Part shown: positions 1-7,886 of the stretch, in pieces
Layout of the letters: each line of letters starts with the position of its first letter
How positions within the stretch are numbered: the first letter of the stretch is position 1
Origin: Cristatella mucedo
Taxonomy: Eukaryota; Bryozoa; Phylactolaemata; Cristatellidae
Length of the DNA: 64,000 nt
Assembly (NCBI GenBank): GCA_009760855.2
Contig: WPIO01000102.1
Span: 684,001 to 748,000, forward strand
Direction: 5' to 3'
Translations under genes and position numbers: made by a program
Notes under the pieces: generated by a model
Database searches by the model: none
What the model was told of the DNA's origin: nothing
Seen by the model: the letters and a program-made list of their open reading frames with translations, nothing else

Positions 1-11
1 TACTGAAGATA

Positions 12-673
12 ATGACAGCAACAATATCTGTTTTTTGCAAAGCATTGAAGGGAAGGTACGAACAAAATTTGCAAGCTTTAGAAGCAGATGAGGTGGGGCC
101 ATCTTTATCAATAACCGCAGGCATAGAACCAAGCACAGCAGCAACAGAGGCAAGCACCTCAAGTGCAGCATTATTGCGACCCGCTTCTCCACAATCGCCT
201 TCACTACATGCCACAACTCAACAACAACCAAGTGCTAAAGCCAGAACGGGGCATCGTTCTGGACTACGGCGTTGCAGCATTATGTAGAGCAGGAAGAAAT
301 ACACAAGAAGGAATTTCACAAGCCGCTCAGGTCTTGACTGACTATCTTACTGGGGCAAGCACCTCGAGTGCAGCATTATTGCAATCTCCTTCCCAACAAT
401 CGCCTTCATTACATGCCACAACCCAACAACCAAGCGCTAAAGCCAGAACGGGGCATCGTTCTGGACTACGGCGTTGCAGCATTATGTAGAGCAGGAAGAA
501 ATACACAAGAAGGAATTTCACAAGCCGCTCAGGTCTTGACTGACTATCTTACTGGGGCAAGCACCTCGAGTGCAGCATTATTGCAATCTCCTTCCCAACA
601 ATCGCCTTCATTACATGCCACAACCCAACAACCAAGCGCTAAAGCCAGAACGGGGCATAGTTTTGGACTATAG
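12..673 (+). pseudogene. Decayed tandem-repeat protein gene (frame rotates between repeat copies)
   Basis: No known family. The strand reads Ala/Ser/Thr/Gln-rich sequence (TSSAALL, QSPSLHATTQQ, SAKARTGH) in three overlapping frames: 12-287, 163-489 and 368-673. Each frame runs through one repeat unit and ends in the next, because the units are 205 and 202 bp long, both one more than a multiple of three. One frame of the unit reads VLDYGVAALCRAGRNTQEG, the next reads the TSSAALL segment. No single frame spans the locus, so I read it as the 3' part of a repeat-rich, effector-like gene broken by repeat expansion. The 5' part may lie outside the window. Composition resembles the giant protein at 7810-16500. 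Confidence 0.5.
151..660 (+). repeat. Two and a half tandem repeats, 205/202 bp period
   Basis: The start caagcacctc occurs at 151, 356 and 558. Units 1 and 2 differ by a 3-bp deletion in a CAA run plus a few substitutions; units 2 and 3 are almost identical. The third unit is truncated near 660. Neither period is a multiple of three, so each junction changes the reading frame. Confidence 0.9.
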
Positions 674-1015
674 TTAGTTTGGGGAACAAAATCAAGGCCA
701 TGAATTAGGTTGATCGCGGACTAAAAAAAGATTTGCAGCAGGAACTTGGCATGTAGAACAAGAAGGAATGCCGCATGCACTCAGGGCAGCACAAATGTAA
801 CTCAGGGTAGCACAAACAGAACGGTGATCATATATAATTCACAGCAAATTCACACAAACCTCGGCCAAACGCCGCCACCATTAAGTACTACAGATAAAAC
901 ATTGCCAAGCACGATAAGATCATTTTTTAAATTGACGAACTTGACAATATTTGCCAATTGTAAAAAATAACATAAAGAGCCATGGAATACGCAAGTCAAG
1001 GGCCGCAAAAGGCAT
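674..1015. other. Spacer without credible gene
   Basis: A 74-codon open frame (746-970) contains a short internal duplication (QGSTN twice) but has no recognisable domain and no clear ribosome binding site. I see no supported gene. Confidence 0.4.
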
Positions 1016-1220
1016 ATGATAAGTTATGGCTTGGAGGGTGTGGATTTTATTGTTGCCAACACAGACGCACAAAGCTTGAATCTTTCTCAATGCTCTAAAA
1101 AAATTCAGCTAGGTAAAGACCTGACAGCCGGACTTGGTGCTGGTGCGGTGCCGGATGTAGGCAAAGAAGCCGCAATGGAAAGTGCGAAAGAATTGAAGGC
1201 CTATATTGAAGGATCACATA
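1016..1220 (+). pseudogene. ftsZ: ftsZ internal fragment
   Basis: The translation from 1016 matches the N-terminal GTPase part of the cell-division protein FtsZ: MISYGLEGVDFIVANTDAQS, then KKIQLGKDLTAGLGAGAVPD, then a segment ending SHIIFI. In FtsZ the next residues form the GGGTGTG tubulin-signature loop, but here the sequence changes at once to unrelated residues (KDQKNIAKN...). The GG(A/G)GGNAV loop upstream is also missing. The piece therefore covers only about 70 residues and cannot work. A full ftsZ must exist elsewhere if this cell divides by FtsZ. In many bacteria ftsZ and murD share the dcw cluster, so a residual link to the murD just downstream is possible; duplication of a fragment is equally possible. 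Confidence 0.85.
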
Positions 1221-1570
1221 TTATTTTTATTAAAGATCAGAAGAATATCGCCAAAAATCAAAAAATATTGGAACTGCAGGCCGTTAATATTAGTTATATT
1301 GCATGCTATAATAGAAGTGCCAGAATGGATAATGACGCCCATTATCCTAGCCGCACAATTACAAAACAACAAAAAGCCTTTGAAAGATGATTTGTATCTT
1401 TAAGTTTGGACATGACAGTTTATAAAAATATGATAATTACAAATATACAGCATCAACAATCAAAATAGGCTCAAAAAACTCATCCACAACAGCATCCATC
1501 AAGCCTGTATGCACAATGTGGTTGACTATTAATTTTACAATAAAAAGACAGCATAAAAACACAAATATTT

Positions 1571-2890
1571 ATGCAAAACTTAATAGCAAAAAATAAAAAA
1601 TGCCTAGTAATTGGCTATGGAATTAGTGGAAAATCTATTGCCAATTTTTTAAAGAAAAAAAACATAACGGTAACCGTAACGGATGACAAAGAAATTATAG
1701 AAAACCCAGACAATCACACTGTCCAAAAGATAGATAAAATATCAATATTAAATTACGATTTTGTTGTTCCAAGCCCAGGAATTTATACAAAAAATAAGCC
1801 GCACCCTATCATATCTTCAGCGCGAGAGCATGGTGTGCCGATTCTTTCCGATCTGGATATTTTTATGCATTTTTGCACCAGCAAGTGCGTTATAGGAATA
1901 ACGGGCACAAACGGCAAATCTACAACAACCGCCTTAGTTAATCACATACTACAAAAATGTGAATTATCGGCAGAAATGGGCGGAAATATTGGCAAGCATT
2001 TTTTTGATATACCGACGGCAGAATACACAACTTTAGAGCTTTCTTCCTATCAATTAGAGCAAATGCAAACATCCTGCATTAGCATTGGCGCCATAATAAA
2101 TATCACGCCAGATCATTTGGAAAGACACGGAACTATGGAAAATTATATAGAGGCTAAATTAAAAATAACTCACGCAAATTATTTGGCAATCAACGCGGAA
2201 GACGTCATTTTAAGGCAAAAAATTCCAGATAGCAACAAAATTATCTGGTTTAGCAATGTGCAAATTTTAAAAAAAGGAATATCGGTCGTAAATGAATCTG
2301 TCTATTACAATAGCACGCCTATTGCACCGCTTTCAACCTCTCTCATTGGTCAGCACAACAGGGAAAACATAGCCGCAGCTCTTGCTATGGTTGTAGCAAC
2401 AAAAGCTAGAACAATTGAAAAAGCCTTAATCCATGTTGCTTCTTTTAAATCCATATCTCACAGATTGGAATTAATTCGCACGATAGGTAAAATTAAATTT
2501 TTTAACGACAGCAAGGCAACTAATGCAAATTCAACAGAAAAAGCACTCCAATGCTTTCCAAAAAACATCATTTTAATTGCCGGTGGGGTGGCAAAACACG
2601 ATGGAATAAATGTGCTTGAAAAACTTTATCATAAAATAATTAAGGTTTTTTTAATAGGAGAAGCTGCGGAAAGATTTGCAATTGAATTGAGTGATAAATT
2701 ACCTTATAAAAATTGTCAAACCATGCAAAATGCAATTCGTGATGCTTATAGATTTGCAATTCAGGAAAGCAAAAATCACCCACAAGAAGAATATGTTATT
2801 TTGCTTTCACCACTTTGTGCCAGTTTTGATCAATATAAAAATTTTGAGCATCGAGGAGCCGAATTTACGAGTTTAGTAGAAAATTTATAA
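1571..2890 (+). CDS. murD: UDP-N-acetylmuramoyl-L-alanine--D-glutamate ligase
   Basis: MurD adds D-glutamate to UDP-MurNAc-L-Ala in the cytoplasmic part of peptidoglycan synthesis, using ATP. The 439-aa product is normal length for the family. It starts with a Rossmann-like domain (LVIGYGISGKSIANFL, residues about 13-28), then the Mur ligase P-loop GITGTNGKST, the segment ELSSYQLEQ and ITPDHLERHG typical of MurD, and a C-terminal ligase domain with FFNDSKATNANST and the end motif LLSPLCASFDQYKNFEHRG. The ATG at 1571 lies directly before the first beta strand. It stands alone on this strand, with a 1.2-kb spacer downstream. Nothing looks degraded, which implies the organism still makes some peptidoglycan. 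Confidence 0.96.
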   Translation: MQNLIAKNKKCLVIGYGISGKSIANFLKKKNITVTVTDDKEIIENPDNHTVQKIDKISILNYDFVVPSPGIYTKNKPHPIISSAREHGVPILSDLDIFMHFCTSKCVIGITGTNGKSTTTALVNHILQKCELSAEMGGNIGKHFFDIPTAEYTTLELSSYQLEQMQTSCISIGAIINITPDHLERHGTMENYIEAKLKITHANYLAINAEDVILRQKIPDSNKIIWFSNVQILKKGISVVNESVYYNSTPIAPLSTSLIGQHNRENIAAALAMVVATKARTIEKALIHVASFKSISHRLELIRTIGKIKFFNDSKATNANSTEKALQCFPKNIILIAGGVAKHDGINVLEKLYHKIIKVFLIGEAAERFAIELSDKLPYKNCQTMQNAIRDAYRFAIQESKNHPQEEYVILLSPLCASFDQYKNFEHRGAEFTSLVENL

Positions 2891-3939
2891 GCCATTGCAA
2901 ACTCAATACCGCCTTGAATATGCGGGACATCGCGTTTAGCACAGCGCAACATCTTTGCTACTTTATTTCTAACAAATTATCCTACTAACAAAGAACCGAT
3001 GCGCGATCGGCAAGCATTTGACTCACTAACAGTATAGTGTTTTGATCTGCAAACAGCCAAAAACAACTTAGCGCAATCAAAAAATTTACAGCACCAATTA
3101 GCAATAAATAGGTTCAATATTAATATCGCACAGCACCAAACAGTTACGGACAGAAAAAATATAACAACACAGCCATATCTAACAATTACCGAGAGGCATG
3201 GCCTACTAAATACACGACTGCTGGTGAAAAATTTACCATCTCATATTTCACAAAAACATTTTACAAAAATCTTAAGAAAAAACTATAATATCATCACTAT
3301 ATCACTCGCAATATTTAGCGCTACTGGAAAGCATTAAACAAAAAATTGAGATAAAAACCTGCCGATCTACCAAAAAATTTACAATCATCAAAATAATACT
3401 ATGGCCAAAAAAATAAGAAAAAATATCATTACATAGCCTAAAATTTCCCAATTTATACTATAATCAAAATATAAGATTGCAGCATTTGACTACCCACAGC
3501 CCAAGAAGATAGATCTTGCCAAATAGATCAAAACGACAGAGCTGCTATTTTCAAATAGCGCTGTGTTGATCTGTTTTTTATCACGGCAACAGGCCTCAAT
3601 ATATATTCCTCATACCCCATAGAGCGGAACTGGCAGGTAAGATAAATCCCTAGCCTGCAACATCACAACCAATAAAAAGCAACCATGCGGCAATATTGCA
3701 GCAAACTTACAATATAATGCAACAGCAAAAAGACTAAAATTAACTACAACCAGACAATAATCAACAGCCCAATAAAAATAACCAGAGCACACACATAGTA
3801 AAATACATCCCCCTCACTAGACAACAACATTATTGGGCGTTTAGAAAAATAAAATCACAATATCCGTTGTGGATAGAAGAGATAACAAAGAAAACAATAA
3901 TGCAAAATCAGAGTCCTAAACCATAATGCCATTTTTTCT
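2891..3939. other. Long non-coding spacer after murD
   Basis: I find no conserved protein in any frame; the only open frame above 60 codons (3610-3792, minus) has no family resemblance. The only structured element seen is the hairpin listed at 3525-3579. The length and composition fit a fully decayed gene region. Confidence 0.4.
3525..3579 (+). terminator. Imperfect hairpin followed by T6
   Basis: A left arm beginning AGATCA and ending GCTATTT pairs, with bulges, with a right arm AAATAGC...TGATCT. A run of T follows at 3574-3579. The shape fits a rho-independent terminator on the plus strand, but no intact gene lies just upstream, so it may be a leftover of a decayed gene. Confidence 0.35.
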
Positions 3940-4009
3940 AAATTTATACTTAATTCAGGTTGCAGATATATTAACAGTTTAGTATAATTTGCATTATTAT
4001 ATATATTTA
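3940..4009 (+). repeat. Leader-type repeat, copy 1 (partner at 17024-17090)
   Basis: About 70 bp upstream of the first large hypothetical gene resembles 17024-17090 at roughly four of five positions, with shared blocks CAGATATATT, CAGTTTAG and ATTATATATATT. The partner also lies just upstream of a short ATG frame. This suggests a common promoter or leader of a gene family, one copy of which has lost its gene. Confidence 0.5.
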
Positions 4010-4057
4010 TTATCTATATTACAGATATTCTATATAATAAAAAAATATATAAATAAA

Positions 4058-4116
4058 TTGACAAATAAACCCAATGCAACAACTTTTTTGTGATTAATTT
4101 GTATTTTACCTATTTA
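4058..4116 (+). repeat. 59-bp leader repeat, copy 1 (partner at 6124-6182)
   Basis: Almost identical to 6124-6182, differing at one position in the T-rich block. It begins with TTGACA, a good -35-like hexamer, and ends about 12 bp before the ATG at 4129. No convincing -10 box follows at the normal distance, so the promoter reading is uncertain. Its place directly before a start codon suggests a leader or promoter shared by related genes. Confidence 0.6.
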
Positions 4117-4128
4117 GAAGAAATAATT

Positions 4129-4905
4129 ATGCAAGACCAATCAAGCACATCAAGCGTGGTGCAGCACGCTGCAGGGCGGAGCGCAGAATTCATAAGACTT
4201 GGAATAGAAATACAAGCAGCCACAACAAAAGCCAGAGAAGATGAGCAGAGAAAAGAAACAGAGAGAGTTAAAAAGCAACATCTAAAAGCAATAGAAAGAG
4301 CAGCTCCAGAAATGATTCGCTGGATAAAATACATCGCAAATAACCCAGAATTACAACATCCTCAAATCTTGGGCATTAAGCGCATATACTTTGATTACTC
4401 ACCCCGCACAAGCTTCACTTCAGCGGAATTAGAGCAAGTTGTGAGAGGCGGTGCGAACTCTGATAACATGAAAGAAAAAGCACTAGAAACAAAGCCACAT
4501 CAACCAAAGAAAGGTACATATATTTCAGAGATTGAAGACCTAGGCTTGGATTTTGATGCTGCAATCTCATATTTTAAGCATCACACAGACCGCATACCGA
4601 ACGGGGTGTGTGATGGTGAACGATTACTATCAATTGTAACAGACCTTATAAAAAAGCGCATGCTTGAAAGACAAATAGCATATCATGGCGCATGTCTGTT
4701 GGTAAAAATGCTGAAAGAATTACGGTGCTATGAGACATTAAGCTGCCTTGGCATTCAAGTTAGTAAAGAAGACATTCTGCTGCGGCCACCACCAAAACAA
4801 GATCGGCAAATACATGAGACGCATCTTGCAATAAATGATGTATTGCATCAAATGTCGCAAAGCGACAAAGGCGCAAAGCGACAAAGGCGCAAAGTTACAA
4901 GATAA
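4129..4905 (+). CDS. Hypothetical protein, N-terminal part of a gene split by a 16-bp duplication
   Basis: I do not recognise a family. I place the start at the ATG at 4129, preceded by AGAAG at a good distance; the open frame itself extends up to a GTG at 4090. The product begins MQDQSSTSSVVQHAAGR and is charged and mostly helical, with a Lys/Glu/Arg-rich stretch (TKAREDEQRKETERVKK) near residues 30-50 suited to a coiled coil. There is no signal peptide or membrane span. The frame ends just after a 16-bp tandem duplication (4861-4892), and the next frame continues the protein. Taken as one gene, 4129-6112 would encode about 655 residues. It belongs to the putative effector locus that runs to 17.2 kb. 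Confidence 0.55.
   Translation: MQDQSSTSSVVQHAAGRSAEFIRLGIEIQAATTKAREDEQRKETERVKKQHLKAIERAAPEMIRWIKYIANNPELQHPQILGIKRIYFDYSPRTSFTSAELEQVVRGGANSDNMKEKALETKPHQPKKGTYISEIEDLGLDFDAAISYFKHHTDRIPNGVCDGERLLSIVTDLIKKRMLERQIAYHGACLLVKMLKELRCYETLSCLGIQVSKEDILLRPPPKQDRQIHETHLAINDVLHQMSQSDKGAKRQRRKVTR
4861..4892 (+). repeat. 16-bp exact tandem duplication that breaks a reading frame
   Basis: AGCGACAAAGGCGCAA occurs twice without a gap at 4861-4876 and 4877-4892. Counting only one copy puts the frame of 4129-4905 in register with the frame that ends at 6112, with no stop between. The duplication is therefore the lesion that split the gene. Confidence 0.92.
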
Positions 4906-4915
4906 AACTAAAGTC

Positions 4916-6112
4916 ATGCGCTTTCCAATAGAACTTGCTGTTACAATAGTAGGATATAACCAAATGGACTCCCACCGAACCATGATAAATGAAGGCATGC
5001 TTACTAAGCTAGTAGAGCAAGCAAAAATGATGGTAAAATCGATAGAACAGTGGACAGGAACAGCCGAAACAACCGCAAAAACCGCAAAAACAGCTCAAAA
5101 ACTAATAAAACACGAACTATCAGAACAAAGAAGGCTTGGCACTTTAGAAAGCAAACCAGACAAAACGCAGGATGAAAGAATAAAATTAGAGAACCATAAA
5201 ATGATGGCACAAGCCTTAACAGCGGCTCTGCCGCACCTAACACATCTAGCAATGATAAATATAAAAATTGAAGACTGTTTTGTGGATTTATTGTCTTCCG
5301 ATCTGACTTGGCCAAATCGAGAAACAATCATGATCTCCGCAGAAGAACTATATAAACAATTACATAGAGATGCAATATTCATTAAAGACCACGTTGAAAC
5401 TGCATTAGTGGATATGCAAACTCAATGGAAAAACGATCCAGACAGGAGTGCTGCAACACAGGAACAGCTAAACAAATGTAAAAATCTGGGAGAGATTTTT
5501 ATTTTTGCGGGTAGTGCAGCTACACTTGCCCTACACAACCCAGAAACACCAGAAGCAGTGCAAACGTTAGAAATACTTGACAAACTGCTTATAACAGAAA
5601 GATTAGCTTGGCGTACTGAAACATGGCAGCACGGCGATTCAGACGTTTGGCCATGCGTGAGGGATTGCGGCGATATAATAGAGAAAATTATTACAGAAAT
5701 AGCTACAAAAATATCTACAGAATCAGCGACCACTGAACAAAGAATTACAGCACTAAGGAAAGTGAACGACCAATTATTAGCTTTGGAGTCCAATTTGCAG
5801 GCAGAATTTAAGGAAAGAAAAAGCAAAGCACTATGTGCCAAAGCAGCTGCATCTCCAGCTCCACTCCCAGCTCACAGCATCTTTGCATCAGCAGAGGCAA
5901 CAGATCGGCAACGGATACAAAAAACACTGTTTGGGCGGAATCAGAGATATAGCTTGCAACAATCAGCAAAAAAGCACAAAGCAGAGACTTCAAAGCATCA
6001 TTATGTTCCAGAGCCAAAAACAATCCTTCCAAAAAGAGGAGGATTCAAGCTGCATGAGCCATCGAAAAACTCAAGCAATGTAGAGCTTGTAAAATACCGC
6101 AAACTGCTATAG
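4916..6112 (+). CDS. Hypothetical protein, C-terminal part of the split gene
   Basis: The frame is open from 4835; the first ATG after the frameshift is 4916 (MRFPIELAVTIVG), but no ribosome binding site supports it as a true start. The product is long, helical and charged, with KTAKTAQKLIKHELSEQRRL and similar stretches that suit coiled coils, and a basic C-terminus (KTILPKRGGFKLH). No catalytic motif or membrane segment is visible. It is best read as the second half of the gene starting at 4129. Whether both halves are still made is unknown. A second copy of the 59-bp leader begins 12 bp after its stop. Confidence 0.5.
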   Translation: MRFPIELAVTIVGYNQMDSHRTMINEGMLTKLVEQAKMMVKSIEQWTGTAETTAKTAKTAQKLIKHELSEQRRLGTLESKPDKTQDERIKLENHKMMAQALTAALPHLTHLAMINIKIEDCFVDLLSSDLTWPNRETIMISAEELYKQLHRDAIFIKDHVETALVDMQTQWKNDPDRSAATQEQLNKCKNLGEIFIFAGSAATLALHNPETPEAVQTLEILDKLLITERLAWRTETWQHGDSDVWPCVRDCGDIIEKIITEIATKISTESATTEQRITALRKVNDQLLALESNLQAEFKERKSKALCAKAAASPAPLPAHSIFASAEATDRQRIQKTLFGRNQRYSLQQSAKKHKAETSKHHYVPEPKTILPKRGGFKLHEPSKNSSNVELVKYRKLL

Positions 6113-6123
6113 GCCTATTAACG

Positions 6124-6182
6124 TTGACAAATAAACCCAATGCAACAATTTTTTTGTGATTAATTTGTATTTTACCTATTTA
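6124..6182 (+). repeat. 59-bp leader repeat, copy 2
   Basis: Near-identical to 4058-4116 with the same TTGACA at its start. Unlike copy 1 it is not followed by a start codon in the matching place; the next gene starts about 430-460 bp further on. It may be the leader of a lost gene or a far-upstream element of the giant gene. Confidence 0.6.
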
Positions 6183-6608
6183 ATGGATAATAATTGACCA
6201 TTAACAATAAAAGAGTGGGTAAATTTGCCTATTTTTTTTATTAACATAAATAACTTCTTGTATGAAAAAGTTACTGAAGACAAATTATTTATTTAAAACG
6301 CCAACTATTTTGTAAATATCAAGCACAAGAAAACTATTGCGCGAAATGTAAATTATTAACTGCGTAAAGATAATGGGAGTATTTTAAAAATAATATTTTG
6401 TAAAATACATAAAACACAATTTATTAGATATTCATGCATTATCTGCACTATCTTTAAGATCCATTCTTAACGGCCAAATTTAAATTGCAAAATCTATAAT
6501 ATATAATAATATTTATACATGACGACATGCAGCAAAAAGATAAAATTTATATATATATTGTTATTATTAACAAATAAATTGTAAAATAATTTTTATATAT
6601 AATAAAGG
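6183..6608. other. AT-rich spacer before the giant gene
   Basis: No gene seen. It is very AT-rich, with many candidate -10-like hexamers, so no single promoter can be picked. Confidence 0.4.
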
Positions 6609-6638
6609 TTGTTATTGTATATTTTATATGGATATTTT

Positions 6639-7886
6639 ATGATGTGGGGACATCGGAAAACTAGACAAGTGCCACAAAGTATAAAAAGAAGACATCCTAA
6701 ATCACAAAAACCACAAAAAATGACAGCTCCGCGGAATGAAGTGGGTGTCGAGCATGCAAAACACAGAGTCAAACAACAAATAGCACAGCTGTTGAGAGAA
6801 TGCGATGCTGAAGTCCAAGATGCAATATTTATATTCACGATGGATCATGTAACTGCAAAAGATACAACAGATGTGGAAATACTAAATAAAAAAGTTACAT
6901 ATATATGTAACACATATCAAAAAAAGGTTCAGCTTTATCGAGATTTTCATGCGTTATTAAATAAACCGGAAAACGATCTTCATTGGCACTACGAACTCGA
7001 TCCAGCTGAGTGCGCACAGTTTATTGCTGAGTGCGCACAGTTTATTATGGCTCAATATCCCAATATTGATAACCCTGAGCAATTATTACAGTTAGGAAAA
7101 GACCACATCGAACACATGACGGAGAATGGCGGGACTGCAGCGCTAAATAAAAAGACAGAAGCGTTTTTGACAGAGCAACGAAAGCTTGAGAGTAAAATCA
7201 CAACATTGCTTAGCAAGTATAACGGAAATCCAGCTGACTACACTTCTGACAACACTTTTCTAGATGAGAATATATTGCTTCCCGAACAAGAAAGGCCGAT
7301 ATTGCAAGAAATGGTGATTTTGGTAGATTTTTGGGACTATATAACTCCAAACAACGCGATAAATAAAACTTCACTGCCATCTACCGCAGAAACAGAAAGG
7401 TGTCAAAAAATATTAGCAAAGACGCTTAAAGAGCCAGCTTGTCAATATAGTTTAACTTTGGCCAATGTATCGGCAGACCAGATGCAAGATGCAATATCGT
7501 CAAATCAAAAATTGCTAAATTCCATGCAAAACAAAACGGATTTGGAGATAGAGCGAGAATTTGAAACGTTGGTTTGCGATACTGCTGACGAGCTAGCGAT
7601 ACAAGAATTAGAAGACCACAAAAAAGAATGTGTACAGATATTGACACTATCGTTTCAGCAACAAATGAATAAACAAGCTTCAAGTAAACATGATCAATCA
7701 TCTTGCGAAAATTTTGCAAAACAACTTGTGCAGCAATTAGAAATAGACAAAACGAGAGGTGGTTCATCTATGTTGCGGGAATTATTAATCCAAAAACGAC
7801 AAAATCACGATGAATTCAAAAAAAACACTACAACGAACAGCAGAATCGCAACACATGCCATTTGCATCATACATGGAACGCGATGA
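6639..7886 (+). CDS. Hypothetical protein, 5' part of the giant gene, separated by an A8 tract
   Basis: No recognised family. The frame opens at a TTG at 6609; the first ATGs are 6639 and 6642 (MMWGHRKTRQVPQS), which I prefer although no good ribosome binding site precedes them. The product is hydrophilic and helical. An exact 21-bp tandem duplication at 7005-7046 gives AECAQFI twice in frame. Near its end the frame crosses eight A's (7818-7825). One A fewer would carry it into the 2,896-codon frame that overlaps it by 77 bp. The downstream frame has no ribosome binding site of its own at 7810. I infer a single ancestral gene. Confidence 0.5.
   Translation: MMWGHRKTRQVPQSIKRRHPKSQKPQKMTAPRNEVGVEHAKHRVKQQIAQLLRECDAEVQDAIFIFTMDHVTAKDTTDVEILNKKVTYICNTYQKKVQLYRDFHALLNKPENDLHWHYELDPAECAQFIAECAQFIMAQYPNIDNPEQLLQLGKDHIEHMTENGGTAALNKKTEAFLTEQRKLESKITTLLSKYNGNPADYTSDNTFLDENILLPEQERPILQEMVILVDFWDYITPNNAINKTSLPSTAETERCQKILAKTLKEPACQYSLTLANVSADQMQDAISSNQKLLNSMQNKTDLEIEREFETLVCDTADELAIQELEDHKKECVQILTLSFQQQMNKQASSKHDQSSCENFAKQLVQQLEIDKTRGGSSMLRELLIQKRQNHDEFKKNTTTNSRIATHAICIIHGTR

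Noticed and set aside
151-660. CRISPR array
   Set aside because: The repeat unit is about 200 bp, contiguous and without unique spacers, and no cas gene is near.
5422-5841. 139-codon minus-strand ORF inside the split gene
   Set aside because: Cys/Ser/Leu-rich text typical of an antisense shadow, no start signals and no family.
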